The translations under genes and the position numbers were made by a program. DNA of 64,000 nt. Source: Fremontodendron californicum. Its lineage: Eukaryota > Streptophyta > Magnoliopsida > Malvales > Malvaceae. A model generated the notes under the pieces. The model saw nothing but the letters and a program-made list of their open reading frames with translations, was not told the DNA's origin and searched no databases. The DNA lies in contig JAULJL010000028.1 of the NCBI GenBank assembly GCA_030761205.1, forward strand, positions 21,503,001-21,567,000. Reading direction: 5' to 3'. Below, in pieces: positions 33,423 through 45,858 of the stretch (position 1 is its first letter; every line of letters begins with the position of its first letter).

Positions 33423-36400
33423 ATGATTGCTGAGAAGCCAAGTTGGGTTAGGCATGAGGGAATGCAGATTTTCTCCATTGATGTTCAGCCTGGTGGTCTT
33501 AGGTTTGCTACTGGTGGAGGTGACCACAAGGTAAAACTTTCCTTCTTATTACTCTTTATATTCTCTTTTGGCTTAGGTTTGCTACTGCTGGAGGTGACCA
33601 CAATTGCAGATTTTCGCTGTGCATAGCTATGTTGCTTCCGACTCATATCTGGACATGGGTATGGGGTTATGATATTTCAATTACTCTCTAAACACATGGA
33701 AATCTTGGAAAAAATTGAATATACCCGTATCGAATAGATATCCGTGTCCGACACTGACACCCGAGTTCGAGTAATATAAGTGCATAGCATGTGTAGACTA
33801 CAAAGTTATGACTAGAGATTGTCTAATTTTTCTGACAAACAGCATCTTCTGTTAGTGTATATGTAAATTGATATATTGTCTTTTGTTCTTAAATATCACT
33901 GTTTTTGCATCGTCTTAAATGCAGGTTCGAGTATGGAACATGGAATCTGTTGGCAGGAACTTGGAAAAGGGTGAATCTACACTGAGGCTTCTTGCAACCT
34001 TGCGTGATCATTTTGGGTCTGTCAACTGTGTTAGGTGGGCTAAGCATGGTCGATTTGTTGCATCAGGGTCTGATGATCAAGTGATTCTAATTCATGAGAG
34101 AAAGCCTGGTTCTGGGACGACCGAGTTCGGCAGTGGAGAGCCCCCAGATGTTGAAAATTGGAAAGTTGCAATGACATTGAGGGGACACACTGCAGATGTG
34201 GTAATGATATTGTTTTTTATGTTGGGACATATATCCACTGATAAGAGCTCAACTGTTTATCCTGTAGTTAGTTTTATTGTGCTGCATATTGATTGATTTT
34301 TCATTCTTGAAAAAGCATCTAATTTTACCTTGAAACTCAGTTTTTGCAACATCTTTTTCTCGTTGGTAAGAAGGTAAAGGAGAAAGAATAGAAGGTCAAA
34401 ATCCTCTACTGTAATGTCATATGCAGCTCCCTTAATTTAATGTAGTGGTTTCTGATAAGCACTATATATTGTCTAACTGGGAAGTTTCTTTTATTCTGAG
34501 CTTGAAGTAGGTGGATCTTAATTGGTCTCCTGATGACTCAATATTGGCTAGTGGGAGTTTGGACAACACCATCCACATATGGAATATGGGTAACGGCATC
34601 TGCACAGCTGTGCTCAGGGGTCATTCTAGTCTTGTTAAAGGAGTTGCCTGGGATCCCATTGGTTCCTTCGTAGCGAGTCAATCTGATGACAAGACAGTCA
34701 TAATATGGCGAACAAGTGACTGGAGCCTTGCTCATAGAACAGAGGGCCACTGGGCAAAATCAGTATGTTTATTTGTTTTGATGGAATTTTCTTTGGTCTT
34801 ACATTCTGTTTCATTTTCTGATGGAAACGTGTTCTTTTCAGTTGGGATCTACGTTTTTCAGGCGGCTTGGATGGTCACCTTGTGGCCATTTCGTAACTAC
34901 CACTCATGGTTACCAAAAGCCAAGGCATTCTGCACCTGTTCTAGAGAGAGGGGAATGGGCTGCCACATTTGACTTCTTAGGCCACAATGCGCCGGTTATT
35001 GTAGTGAAGTTTAATCACTCGATGTTCAGAAGGAATTTTGCCAATTCGCAGGAAGCGAAAGCCACACCTGTTGGCTGGGCAAATGGAGCTGCTAAGATTG
35101 GGGGGAAAGAATCACAGCCATATAATGTAATTGCAATTGGGAGTCAGGACCGCACTATAACTGTGTGGACAACTGCAAGTCCTCGCCCACTCTTTGTAGC
35201 CAAGCATTTCTTTGGTCAAAGTGTTGTGGATTTATCCTGGTAAAAATTTTCATTTTAGTGAAAGATATATTTTTTCTGTCATTGAAGCGCACATTTGTTT
35301 GCATTGCAGTAGCCCTTTTCTCCTTATGCCATTTTTTCTTTATCTCTTAATAGTATTCTCTTTCCATAAACAGGAGCCCTGATGGCTATTCTCTCTTTGC
35401 CTGTTCATTGGATGGGACAGTGGCTACTTTCCATTTTGAAGTGAAAGAACTTGGCCACAGGCTAAGTGATGCTGAACTTGATGAGTTAAAGAGAAGTCGT
35501 TATGGTGACGTCAGAGGTCGACAGGCGAATTTGGCGGAGAGCCCAGCGCAGTTGTTGCTTGAAGCTGCTTCAGCCAAGCAAAGCACTAGCAAGAAAGTAG
35601 CTTTGGATGTTCAGCAGAACCAGATACCTGTAAAATCTTCTGTTGAGTTGGAGGTCACAAACAAAAATTCTGAGCCTCAGAATAATGATGGAAAGAAGAG
35701 TGAGCTTGCTGCTAGTGACGGATTAAACAAAGCGGTGAGTTCTGCCCGGATTTCTAGTCCTATGAAACAAAGAGAATACAGACGCGCTGATGGTAGAAAG
35801 AGGATCATTCCTGAAGCAGTCGGTGTTCCTATTCAGCAGGAGAACATTTGTGGCAGTGCTCAATCTCAAGCATTAAACTTCACTGTTGCATCTTCTGATC
35901 CCAGAAAAAATGATAATGGCATAGTTCCTACTGATGGTAGTTTGAGAGAAGCTACTGTCGAGGGAACCATTGGCAGAAGCTTCGACTTAAAGGAGTGCTC
36001 AGGGATCACTGCTAGGGCTACTGTTACTGACAGCCTGGTTATTGAGAAAGTTCCAGTCTCTGCTGGCCAAGATCATAGCATCACTGTAGAACAGTCCAGA
36101 AGCATAAAGCCTTCAGGTTCCACCGTTTGCTGCTCTACCGCATCTCTTTCAATTAGGGTATTTGACAAGAAAGAAGGGGAGGATATGACTCCAGTTTGCT
36201 TGGAAGCTTGTGCTCGGGAACATGCTGTGAATGACATTGTTGGTGTGGGAAATGCATGTATGATGAAAGAAACAGAAATTGTTTGCACAAGAGGGGCTCA
36301 AACTCTTTGGTCTGATCGTATCTCAGGAAAAGTCTCTGTTTTAGCTGGAAATGCAAACTTCTGGGCCGTTGGATGCGAAGATGGGTGTCTACAGGTAAGC

Positions 36401-39400
36401 AAGAACATCTCTATCCTAGCCAGGCAGAATTTATATTTCTTTATCCGCTAACAACTGTTCTTGACAGTCATTGGACAATAACTATAGAAATTCCCATTCA
36501 ACAATTGTATGATTTGTGTATCTTCTTGTGAGGTATCCTGCTCGGTTATATCAAGTTCATGGGTTTTCCACCTTTTTTTTTTAATTTTTGCTGGGGGGTA
36601 GGGTGTTACCGAGGTTTTGTCTAGGCATTTCACCATGCTGAATTCAAGGGTGGGCTTTAGACTTGGGCCTTGCATATGCTTCTATGATATTATATCTGGA
36701 AAATCATTACAATGAGATTTCATAAATTGTTTGGCAAATGTACCTTAGTCTTTTTTTGCTTATGTTTTTGAAGGTTTATACAAAGTGTGGAAGACGTTCA
36801 TTACCGACCATGATGATGGGATCTGCAGCAACCTTTATAGATTGTGATGAGAGCTGGAAATTATTATTGGTCACAAGGAAAGGATCTTTATATTTATGGG
36901 ATCTCTTCAATAGGAACTGTCTCCTCCATGATTCATTGGCATCTCTAATCACTTTGGACATTAGCTCGTCTGTGAAAGGTACATGTACTCGATATAATCT
37001 GAGCCTTGATATGATCTTTAGAAGACTTATTATTTCGTATTACTTGGTTGACAACTCATAATGTCTTGTTCATGTGGGATGTTACTCATATTTCCTTACA
37101 TTTTTATAACTCTTTTCAGGCACAATCAAAGTTATATCTGCTAAGTTATCAAAATCTGGTTTTCCTCTCGTTGTTTTGGCTACTCGGCATGCGTTTCTCT
37201 TTGACATGAATCTCATGTGTTGGCTGAGGGTTGTAGATGACTGCTTCCCTGCATCAAATTTTGCTAGTTCTTGGAATTTGGGTTCAATTCATACTGGTGA
37301 GCTGGCTGCACTGCAGGTTGATGTCAGGAAATATTTGGCCAGAAAGCCAGGCTGGAGCAGGTTTGTCGCTAACAATATTTTGCCCTAAAATCCTAAAGCC
37401 ATATCAGATTTGATACCGAGTATTTGTTTGACATCTTATCTCAGTTGGTGGCATGAATTTCAATTATACTCTTCTCTTACTAAAGTTCCTTTTGACACAG
37501 TAGCTGCTAAAGAAATAATTCTGAATAAATCCCAGTTTTTAATTATTTTAAAAAAGCTCTTTTAACCGTGTTGGTCCCAGAATTTCACCAGTAATCATTT
37601 GTTGCAACAGGGTAACTGATGACGGAGTTCAGACACGTGCTCATTTAGAAGCTCAGTTGGCATCGTCTTTGGCTCTGAAATCCCCTAATGAATATCGCCA
37701 GAGCCTTCTTTCCTACATACGCTTCCTAGCAAGGTTTGTTTTTCTCCCCTACCAAATGCATTTACGAGTGTTGATAGCAGAAAAAAAACTCGTGTAGCTT
37801 CCTCCTATGTTGCTCCGACTCTTCATTTTTATTGAAGTACCCGTGTCCGACATCCGTGTCTGACGCATATCCGGAACATGGATACGGGGATATGATCCTC
37901 CAAGGATTCTCCAAATACATTGAAATCTTAGAAAAAATTGAACATACCTGTATCGGACACATACCCGTGTCCGACACTCACACCCAAGTCCGAGTAACAT
38001 AGGCTTCCTCGGTATAGGCTTAATACTTTTTTGTTACAACTTGTGATGCAAAGCTTGTATTCAGCACATTGTAGTAGAACTTTGGAATCTATGTATTTCT
38101 GCAGAATAATGTTCTCTCTTGCTTATTGAGATGCAAGTATAAAAATAAATCATTGACAAAACTATACATGCTCTTGTGTTTGCAGAGAAGCAGATGAGTC
38201 TCGTTTGCGAGAAGTCTGTGAAAGTTATCTCGGGCCGCCAACCGGAATGGCTTCAGATTCCAAGAATCTTGCTTGGGATCCTTATGTGCTTGTAAGTCTT
38301 TCATCCCAACCTCTTATAAATACCATACATTGATTTTAGTGCATCTTTTTTTCATCATCATATCCTACAATATCCAAAGAGAATCACTTCTTTGAAAATA
38401 CAATATCTGAGCTGCTTTACAAATCATGTAATAATGCTTACTTTTTTTGTTCGATTAGTTTTAAAATCTTTCTAGAGGGTTGATGTCCTCAGAAGGTAAG
38501 GGACATCTATGTTGCTCTGACTCTTCATTTTTCTTGAAGTACTCATGTCCGACACCTGTGTCCGACGCATATCCGGACCTAGGTATGAGGATATGATCCT
38601 CCAAAAACCCTCCAAATACATAGACATCTTAGGAAAAACTGAACATACCCGTGTCCAACACTCACACTCGAATCCGAGTAACATAGAGGGACATTATTTT
38701 AATGACTTGTTTTGTTAATTTTTATTGTCAATGAAAGCACCTCTATCCCTGGTTCCGATTTCTAGGGAACAAAACCAGCATGGCTTTTTGGTTTGTTTCC
38801 TGGCTTGTACAAGTCTGATCACATATACTTTCCTACTATGTTGCTTCAACTCTTTATTTTTCTTGAAGTATCCGTGTCCGACACTTATCCATCCTTCAAA
38901 TACATGGAAAAACTTAAAAAAAATTGAACATACCCGTGTCAGACACATCCGTATCCAACATTTACACATGAGTCTGACTGTCTGAGTAACATAGCTTTTC
39001 TGGACCCTTGGTATCTGACATCCTAGTCAGCTACTTGTTTACATAGGGCTTTGAAATGCTTTGAACGATTCTTTCCCTTGACCTATCTGGGATCTTTGTA
39101 GGGAATGAGAAAGCACAAACTTTTAAGAGAAGACATTCTTCCTGCAATGGCATCCAATAGAAAAGTCCAGCGTTTACTTAACGAGTTCATGGATCTCCTC
39201 TCGGAATATGGAAGTGTTGAAAACAATCTCGACCACAAAAATCCATCTCCGGCAACTACATCTCAACCGGAGATAGATCCGATGGACTCTAACCCCCCAT
39301 CTGCAGCAGGTCAAACAGATAAGAAGGAAAATCCTTCCCTTGGTACTATAGATCAAATGGATTCTGCTCCATTAATAACAGATCAAGTAAACTCGGGCAC

Positions 39401-39458
39401 CCAATCAACTGCTCAAGTAAATCAAGCTCCAATAAGTGAAGATGCTGCTGGTTCATGA
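33423..39458 (+). CDS. HIRA: HIRA, WD40 histone H3.3 chaperone
   Basis: Ten exons: 33423-33530, 33925-34200, 34511-34762, 34842-35239, 35374-36394, 36774-36978, 37120-37360, 37611-37733, 38186-38291, 39102-39458; 3087 nt, 1028 aa, in frame with GT/AG throughout. The N-terminal WD40 propeller (about 1-370) shows repeats such as GHTADVVDLNWSPDD and GHSSLVKGVAWDPIG. A basic YRRADGRKRIIP segment (about 478-490) fits the B domain that binds ASF1. The C-terminal Hira domain (about 655-890) includes TLWSDRISGKVSVLAGN. HIRA deposits H3.3-H4 independently of replication; in plants it supports nucleosome occupancy and silencing. Length is close to Arabidopsis HIRA (about 1024 aa). Introns 1, 8 and 9 hold MITEs; intron 1 also has a copy of the exon 1 end. 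Confidence 0.96.
33570..33604 (+). repeat. Intronic near-copy of the 3' end of HIRA exon 1
   Basis: GGCTTAGGTTTGCTACTGCT.. in intron 1 repeats the last about 34 bp of exon 1 (33496-33530) with three differences. It ends CACAAT where exon 1 ends CACAAG/GT, so the donor is destroyed. It lies directly before a MITE insertion. Confidence 0.85.
33627..33779 (+). mobile_element. hAT-like MITE in HIRA intron 1
   Basis: CTATGTTGCTTCCGACTC to GAGTAATATAA with a perfect flanking GTGCATAG duplication. It lacks about 40 bp near the left end relative to other copies. Confidence 0.84.
37805..38002 (+). mobile_element. hAT-like MITE in HIRA intron 8
   Basis: Full-length, 198 bp, with well-kept ends (CTATGTTGCTCCGACTC / AGTCCGAGTAACATAG) and a perfect GCTTCCTC target duplication. 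It is the best reference copy in the window. Confidence 0.88.
38507..38686 (+). mobile_element. hAT-like MITE in HIRA intron 9
   Basis: Full ends and a perfect AGGGACAT duplication on both sides. Confidence 0.87.
38836..38994 (+). mobile_element. hAT-like MITE in HIRA intron 9, internally deleted
   Basis: Both ends are present, but about 40 bp of the centre is lost. The flanks CTTTCCTA and CTTTTCTG match at 6 of 8 positions. Confidence 0.75.
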
Positions 39459-39513
39459 TGATGAAATCTTCAGTAATGCCTACTAACTAATGGTATTAAA
39501 CATATATATATAT

Positions 39514-39686
39514 ATATATTGCTCCGATTTTTTTATTTTTCTTGAAGTATCTGTGTCTGGCACCCGTATCCGATGCATATCCGGATAAGGGTATGGGGAT
39601 ATGATCCTTCAAGAAGCTTCCAAATACATGAAAATCTTGGAAAATATTTAAAATACCTGTGTCTGACACTCACACCCAAGTCCGAG

Positions 39687-39694
<8 letters not shown>
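39514..39694 (+). mobile_element. hAT-like MITE just after HIRA, in a TA microsatellite
   Basis: The core matches the family; the ends are merged into flanking (TA)n, so the duplication cannot be read. It starts about 55 bp after the HIRA stop and may be transcribed in the 3' UTR. Confidence 0.75.

Positions 39695-39749
<55 letters not shown>
39695..39749. repeat. (TA)n microsatellite
   Basis: An uninterrupted AT dinucleotide run of about 55 bp continuing from the MITE end. A shorter TA run precedes the element at 39502-39519. Confidence 0.9.
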
Positions 39750-39753
<4 letters not shown>

Positions 39754-40139
39754 GCTGGTTAATATTTTGGCATTTTCAGCTTGGTGCTTGAAAGGGCAGC
39801 CTCCTATGCATACAGAGCTTCTCATTTAGGTGGACCATCTGATGTATCTTTTTTTTTTTTCTTCCTGAAGTTTTCTCTTTGTATCTAACTATAGAATCTC
39901 ACTTGTTAGTTAAAAGTTAATTTTTTTTTTTCCTCTCTTAACATTGATAGAAATCATTCTCTTGTACAATTGAGCATAATATTAATCGAATCCTGTCTTT
40001 CAGTTGTTCCTATTCTGTAGTTTGGTGATTGGAATATTAATTTGTTCTTTGCATAATTGCTATTAATTTGGATGGCACTTCATATTCTGCCCAACAAGCC
40101 CAACTTTGACCAATTTTAGGAATAATATAAAACATAAAA

Positions 40140-40312
40140 GCATCCGAGCATTTGCTAACACGGCATGAACACAATACGAATATTTGAATGTATAAAAATT
40201 TATTAACACGAATTATTAACGTGTTAAAGTTTATATAAATATATAACATTTTAAATATGATTTTGACAAAAATAATACAAAACGAAAAAATATACGGATT
40301 GTCAAATTTCTT
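40140..40312 (-). repeat. Dispersed repeat, inverted copy of the GTGTTCGTG family
   Basis: GCTAACACGGCATGAACACAA through GGATTGTCAAAT is the reverse of the motif order seen at 22447 and 31325. Confidence 0.5.
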
Positions 40313-40330
40313 TCACTCTCTGTTCAAAGT

Positions 40331-40821
40331 GGGTTAAAGTATCCAGATAGTTATTGTACTATAGTTAAAAGTGCATTTTAGTCGTTGTACTATAGTAGTG
40401 AGTAATTTAATCCTTTTACGTTTGAAATTGGTGCAAAGAAGTAAAATTGGTAACTGTGTTAATGGAAAACCGTTTAAATGTTGACGTGGACATGTGAAAC
40501 TGATAGAATAGATGACTTAGAAAAAAAATGATGACATGTTTTTAAGGGTAAGGGAGGGATTTGGATAAAACAAATTATGAATTTCTAAATTTCACTTAAG
40601 TAAAAAAATTTGACACGTCATCATTTTTTTTTTCAAATCATCTTTTCTGTTAGTTTCATATATCCATGTCAGTATTTAAACGATTTTTCATGAACACTGT
40701 TACCAATTTTATTTCTTTACACCAATTTCAAATATACAAAAATTAAATTACTCACTTCTATAGTATATGAATTAAAATACACTTTTGATTATAGTACAAA
40801 AATTATTTAAATACTTTAACC
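40331..40821. mobile_element. Mutator-like foldback MITE with about 200-bp arms
   Basis: The left arm begins GGGTTAAAGTATCCAGATAG and is mirrored on the right (inverted CGGTTAAAGTATTTAAATAA); pairing continues for about 200 bp per arm. The flanks GTTCAAAGT and GTTTAAAGT match at 8 of 9 positions. It would form a long hairpin if transcribed. Confidence 0.72.
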
Positions 40822-42854
40822 GTTTAAAGTGCTTGATTCGGATTTATTTTCTTCCCTTACCTTGTTAAAAGATTTTTATTTTTATTTTATGAAAACATAA
40901 ATTCAGACTTAGCTCACATCATCACTAATCCAGCTTTCTTTCATTATTTTTCGATTCATCATTTTTAATATATTTCTAATTATTATTTATAAATATAAAT
41001 TTCATAATTAATAAATAAATTATATATATAAATGATAATAATAACTGTATTAAAAAATAATGAATTGAATTTTAACTCGTACCGTCGTCACGATTGGATA
41101 TAAGGCTTTAGTATTAAAATAGTAACCCAACTCTCAGCCTAATATCATTGGACTTAAAAAGTTTTGCCCAATCCTAACCCAACACAAAGACAAATAGTTT
41201 CTAAATATATATTATATATTTATTGCCATTTTTCTTCAAAGTGTAAGAATTCCAACTCAATTAGGTTAAGTTTGTTGATTACGTGGCTGCTGTTTACCGT
41301 GGTTGACAACTTTTCAAAACTGAGGTTTTGGACCCAATTATTTGTTCATATTTTTTTACTTCTTCTTTTGTTTTCTTTTTGGTTTCTAAAGTTACAATCA
41401 ACACTTGTTGTTTACCCAATACCCATTCATTCTATTGTGATACGTTTTGACTCAAATTTCAAAGGATTTGGAGCAATTTGATGGTACAATTATTTGTTCT
41501 CCAATAGGAAGGATAAACTAAACTTGTAAACCAAGAAAATGGCCTTATAGGTAGCTTGACTTAGAGGTTTACGGTTCAAATTGAATCGGATTTGGATTGG
41601 ATTTAGATATGATATTAATATCATATATATTTACCTAAACCGATTTAGCTTGGCATTCAATCTCAATTTTTTTCCAAGTTTACCTATATTTGTAAATGAT
41701 AGTCTCAATTTAATCTTTAATAATCTTATCTATATTAAGTTTTAAAATATGGATAATTTAACATATTTTTTAATGTTTACGTTATAATGTTATATATATT
41801 ATTTATATGATATAAATATAATATATATTATATAATTGAAAAATGGATCGAATCGGGTCGGATTCGGTTCTTGAATATTGAAATCAAGGCCCGATTCATT
41901 TTTTAAATGAAATCTCATTTTTACCTGAATCTATTTTTAGCGTCTAATATTTTTACCTAAATCTTATTAAATATTGGACGAGCCTTAAATTTAGAGGCAG
42001 AGTCTGATTCGTCGACAAGTCTTGGACCACATTGATTATGAAATTTTTTAATGTAAAATTTAGATATACTGATCGATTGATGCCATGAAAAATGGTTAGA
42101 TTCAAAGTGTCAAAATCAGCTAAAAGTCCAGAAACATTGCAAAGAAAACAAGAAGAGAAATTAATTGTTTCACACTGGAAAAATAAAGGTTGGGGTTCTT
42201 GCATGGATTTTTCTCCATTTATAAATTATGACCTAAATTGGAAGAAATTGACTTAAGATTGAGCTTCCTCAAGGCTCGATTACTTGATCTTTGACGAACA
42301 AAAGGTATGGTTATTTACTCATTCATTAATAATAGATATATATATATATATATATTTATATAGATGACTTGCTTGGTCTTTTTCTAAGATCAATTTTCTT
42401 GTTTCTTCCTATTGTCAACAAAATCTCAAAAGCAAAGGCAAAGATTGGTTTATTAATTATGATCTAATCTATTATATTCAAAACATATAAAATAATTATA
42501 TACCCATTATTATGTTTAAATTCATAATTCTTCCTTTTTTTTTTATATATTAATTATACTATACTCTAGATTGACATTTAATATTAACATCAACGAAGAG
42601 TCATTGGTAATATTTGAACCCAATTATAATATTTATTAATAAGTAATTATTGTACAAGATGACTTATTGAGTCAATCCCTCGTTAATAATTTATGAGTAT
42701 CTATAAGCATTAGTTCAAAATTATTTAATTATTATTTTAGATTTTTTTTTTGTATTTAATGTATTATTTTTATTAAATTCAAAAAATAATAATTTATTTT
42801 ATTTTTCCCCTTAAATATCATCTTAATGTGTCTGCTAACATTACTACTAACACT
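40822..42854. other. Intergenic, degraded repeats, no gene
   Basis: About 2 kb of AT-rich DNA. A decayed MITE-like stretch around 41570-41930 has GAATCGGATTTGGATT and GGATCGAATCGGGTC motifs. A small minus-strand frame at 41953-42204 has no recognisable feature. A TA run lies at 42337-42360. Confidence 0.4.
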
Positions 42855-43385
42855 AGTAGTGGAGTTTAAAGACTCCACAAACAAGGTTAGTTGGGTAACC
42901 CTAGACTTGATAACGGATCGAGTAGCTCGTCCGACCCATATAGGGCAAGGCCTGGACAAGATATTTTTGATCCGGGCAGGCCCTGCCCGAAATAGTTTTT
43001 TATTAAAATAATATTATTTTATTTAATTTTAATTATAAAATATATAAAAAAAATAAAATTTTATTATAATGAATAGTGAATTCGGGCTTATGGGCCAGCG
43101 GGCCGGGCCTGGACAAAGAATTAAAAAAAAATCGGGCCGTGACCCGGCCCGGCCGGCCCATGAGCACCTCTAGGTAACACATATCTCTTAGAATATATTT
43201 AAAAAAATAATTGGGATATGTGACAGTTTCTTAATCTCGTTTATGAAATTAAAAAACTTCACAAGTAGGGTTAGTAGGGTGACACATACCCCTTAGGATA
43301 TATTTAAAAAAATTTAAAAAATAAATGGGACATGTGACGTTTCTTAATCCCGCTTATGAAATTAAAAAACTTACCACCAGTGTAT
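42855..43385. repeat. Tandem units of about 100 bp, one split by a MITE
   Basis: The order GGTGACACATA..CTTAGGATATATTTAAA..GGGACATGTGAC..TTTCTTAATCCCGCTTATGAAATTAAAAAACTT occurs at about 43173-43275 and 43276-43380; a partial unit precedes 42902. Single copies of the GCGAGATTAA motif occur near 17570 and 63380. Confidence 0.55.
42902..43172. mobile_element. GGGCC-type MITE with 8-bp target duplication
   Basis: Starts TAGACTTG and ends GAGCACCTCTA; the flanks GGTAACCC and GGTAACAC match at 7 of 8. It has a CGGGCCGTGACCCGGCC palindromic segment and an A/T middle. Same length (271 bp) as the copy at 23224. Confidence 0.75.
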
Positions 43386-44039
43386 CAAAGACGAACTCAT
43401 TTATTAATAATTTTTTTTTTTTTGTTAAGATATATATATATTTATAACCTGAAAATAAAAGGAATTACAGATGTGGAATTTATTGACAACAATTAAAGGT
43501 ATAGAAAATAAAATTTGCTTAACATATTGTGATATATTGAGGTAATTGACTTAATCATTCAAACCCATTTTCAGCAAAAACTTTTTTCTTCTTCTAAAAA
43601 TCAGATGAAATAAAAATTTCCCATTCTTGTAGTTGGTTAAGAAAACAAAGACATGCATACATATGCATGATTGATGATCAAACCTTCCTAATTTTATCAA
43701 AAAGTTCCTTAATTTGGAAGGAAAGGTGAATGGGTCCTTTAAGATCAACTTTTTTTTCCCTTTATTTATTGAATTTTTATTCATAGTTGTTCATCTTTTA
43801 TAGATTTGATAGTTAAATTGTTGGCTTTGTATCCCACCAAAACACCAGGATATTGCTCACCTAATTCTATTACATGTACTGGAAATCAATGTTTCAAGTC
43901 AAAATGAGGCAAACAAAATCTTTTTTTTTTTTGGTCTTCGTGTCTTCATAAACTAATATAATTAATGTTTTGAAACCATTCCATAGTTAAACTTTTTCCA
44001 TTTTAATTTTAATTGTTTCAAAAAAGCAATAAAGAAATT
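43386..44039. other. Intergenic, no gene seen
   Basis: AT-rich with poly-T stretches; the minus-strand frame at 43551-43784 has no recognisable family. Confidence 0.4.
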
Positions 44040-44240
44040 TGATAATTCGTGTATTTATATTGTGTTTGTGCAATTTTTTGGTATCATAATTTTGTTTAAA
44101 ATGTTAAATATTTATTAATAAATTTTATTCTATAAATTTTGACACTTTCGTGTATTAATATCGTGTTCGTATTATTTTTTCGTGTTGAATCGTATTTTAA
44201 TTATTTTTTGTGTGGTGTTCTTGCCATGTCCAACATATAA
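44040..44240 (+). repeat. Dispersed repeat, GTGTTCGTATTATTTTTTCG family
   Basis: Same motif order as 22447, 31325 and 61198 (GATAATTCGTGTATTTATATTGTG, ATAATTTTGTTTAAAATG, TCTATAAATTTTGACA). Confidence 0.5.
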
Positions 44241-45445
44241 ACAATTTATTTCATTTCCTTGTCGCCCTTCATTAGATCGAAGCCTATTGTTTCGCATAAA
44301 TTGTGGAAAAAAAGCTTGATTATAGCCCATTTTATCTAATAAAAATTCTTAATGGCATGATTCTTGCAATGTTTCTCATTAATTAGAGTCAAAACTATTA
44401 GTTTTTTCCTCTTTTTGTTCCCACAAAAAACTATTATTTTTTTTTAATTTAAAATTCTAACAATTAATTAATAAGAAGTAGCTTTAGAAACTATTGATGA
44501 AATTTTGTAATCATGCATAATTTTGCTAACATGATATATATATATATGATTAAAATTGAATTTTCATTTTAAAAAAAATACGTATATATATATATATATA
44601 GAATTAATATAACTAGTAAAGTTTACAAAAAGAATCCATAAATCAACTAAACCAATAAATAAAAAACCAACAAAAGTTTGAGATAACCCAATAACTTCAA
44701 AAAAATTGAATGAGGAGTCGTATAAAGAGATCTAAACAATAATAGTAAGGATGATTTATCTATCAATTTTTTCATTATCACTCTCAAAAGGTTATACTCT
44801 GCTTTACGTAAAATTGTCAAAATACAATTAACCTATGAGTTAATTTGAAAGTACTCACGAAACGTGAAACTTGAATCTAAAATGAAAATTTTAATAAATT
44901 AAAAAGGAATATATATATATATAAAATTAACATACAATGTATTTCTGCATCAACTACTATAGAATTGATTATAGAAGAAAAAAATAAATAGAAGTATTTA
45001 TGAGAGTATGCTACCACATAATGCCAAGTTTTTTGACCCATATTTATAATTAATAATACAGTAGCAATTTGTTTGGGTGGATGTCCATAACTTCTATACA
45101 ATTAACCCACCAATATATAAATGTGGGGGTGACCGACCTTCAAGGCTTCAACTACTCTTTTATTTTTTTTTAATTTTTTTCTTCTCACCCCCGGTATACG
45201 GGCAGGCAATCCTAGGTTTTCAATCACATTTAATAATTTTATTAAAAGTATATATTATATTTATTCATGAATCGGATTGGGTTTAAACAAAGATATTTAC
45301 ATATTTTATGGTTGCTTAAGTCCGGTCTAATCCGAAATATAAGTTTCATTTTATGTCTAGGCTCGATCTTAAATGCAAAAATGTAGTCTAAGCTCACACA
45401 AATTCACTCAAATTTTACGTAAAAAAGATCAATTTCTTTTAGAGA
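44241..45445. other. Intergenic, no gene seen
   Basis: AT-rich with TA runs near 44540, 44585 and 44920. No convincing frame. The copia element inserted into this kind of sequence at 45450. Confidence 0.4.
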
Positions 45446-45450
45446 GAAAT

Positions 45451-45783
45451 TGTTAGGTACCAGAGTGACGGAATAGTGTCTCACAACTAAAATAAGAGAT
45501 GAGAAAATAGGAACTGAACACACAAAATTTAACGTGGAAAACCCTCAATGAATAAAGGGAAAAACCACGGGGCAAGACTAGAAGAATTTCACTATGAGAA
45601 AATATTACAACACCTCTCTCTAAATACTAGGAGAGAACAACCTCACAAAGAATATAAGAAAGTATACAAGAGAGGAAGAGATAATTCTTGGGATGGTTTT
45701 AATACTTCTCCTTAAGGCTCTTTATATAGCCTTCAAGGAGGAACTCCTTCTTTACTCCCACCGATGTGGGATAAGTTCTAACA
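45451..45783 (-). repeat. Copia 3' LTR
   Basis: 333 bp, reading as identical to the LTR at 59818-60150. TG..CA ends in element orientation. Confidence 0.95.
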
Positions 45784-45797
45784 ATTCTCCCACTTGA
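45784..45797 (-). other. Copia polypurine tract
   Basis: TCAAGTGGGAGAAT on the minus strand directly before the 3' LTR, the site where plus-strand DNA synthesis starts. Confidence 0.75.
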
Positions 45798-45858
45798 AGA
45801 TTTGATTAAACCAATCATATCTTCACACCACTCTTTCTGTCTTGCCATTCCATGTTGC

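Noticed and set aside
35408..35570. An internal ATG in HIRA exon 5 as a separate gene start
   Set aside because: The frame is continuous with upstream WD40 exons by good splice sites; it is one gene.
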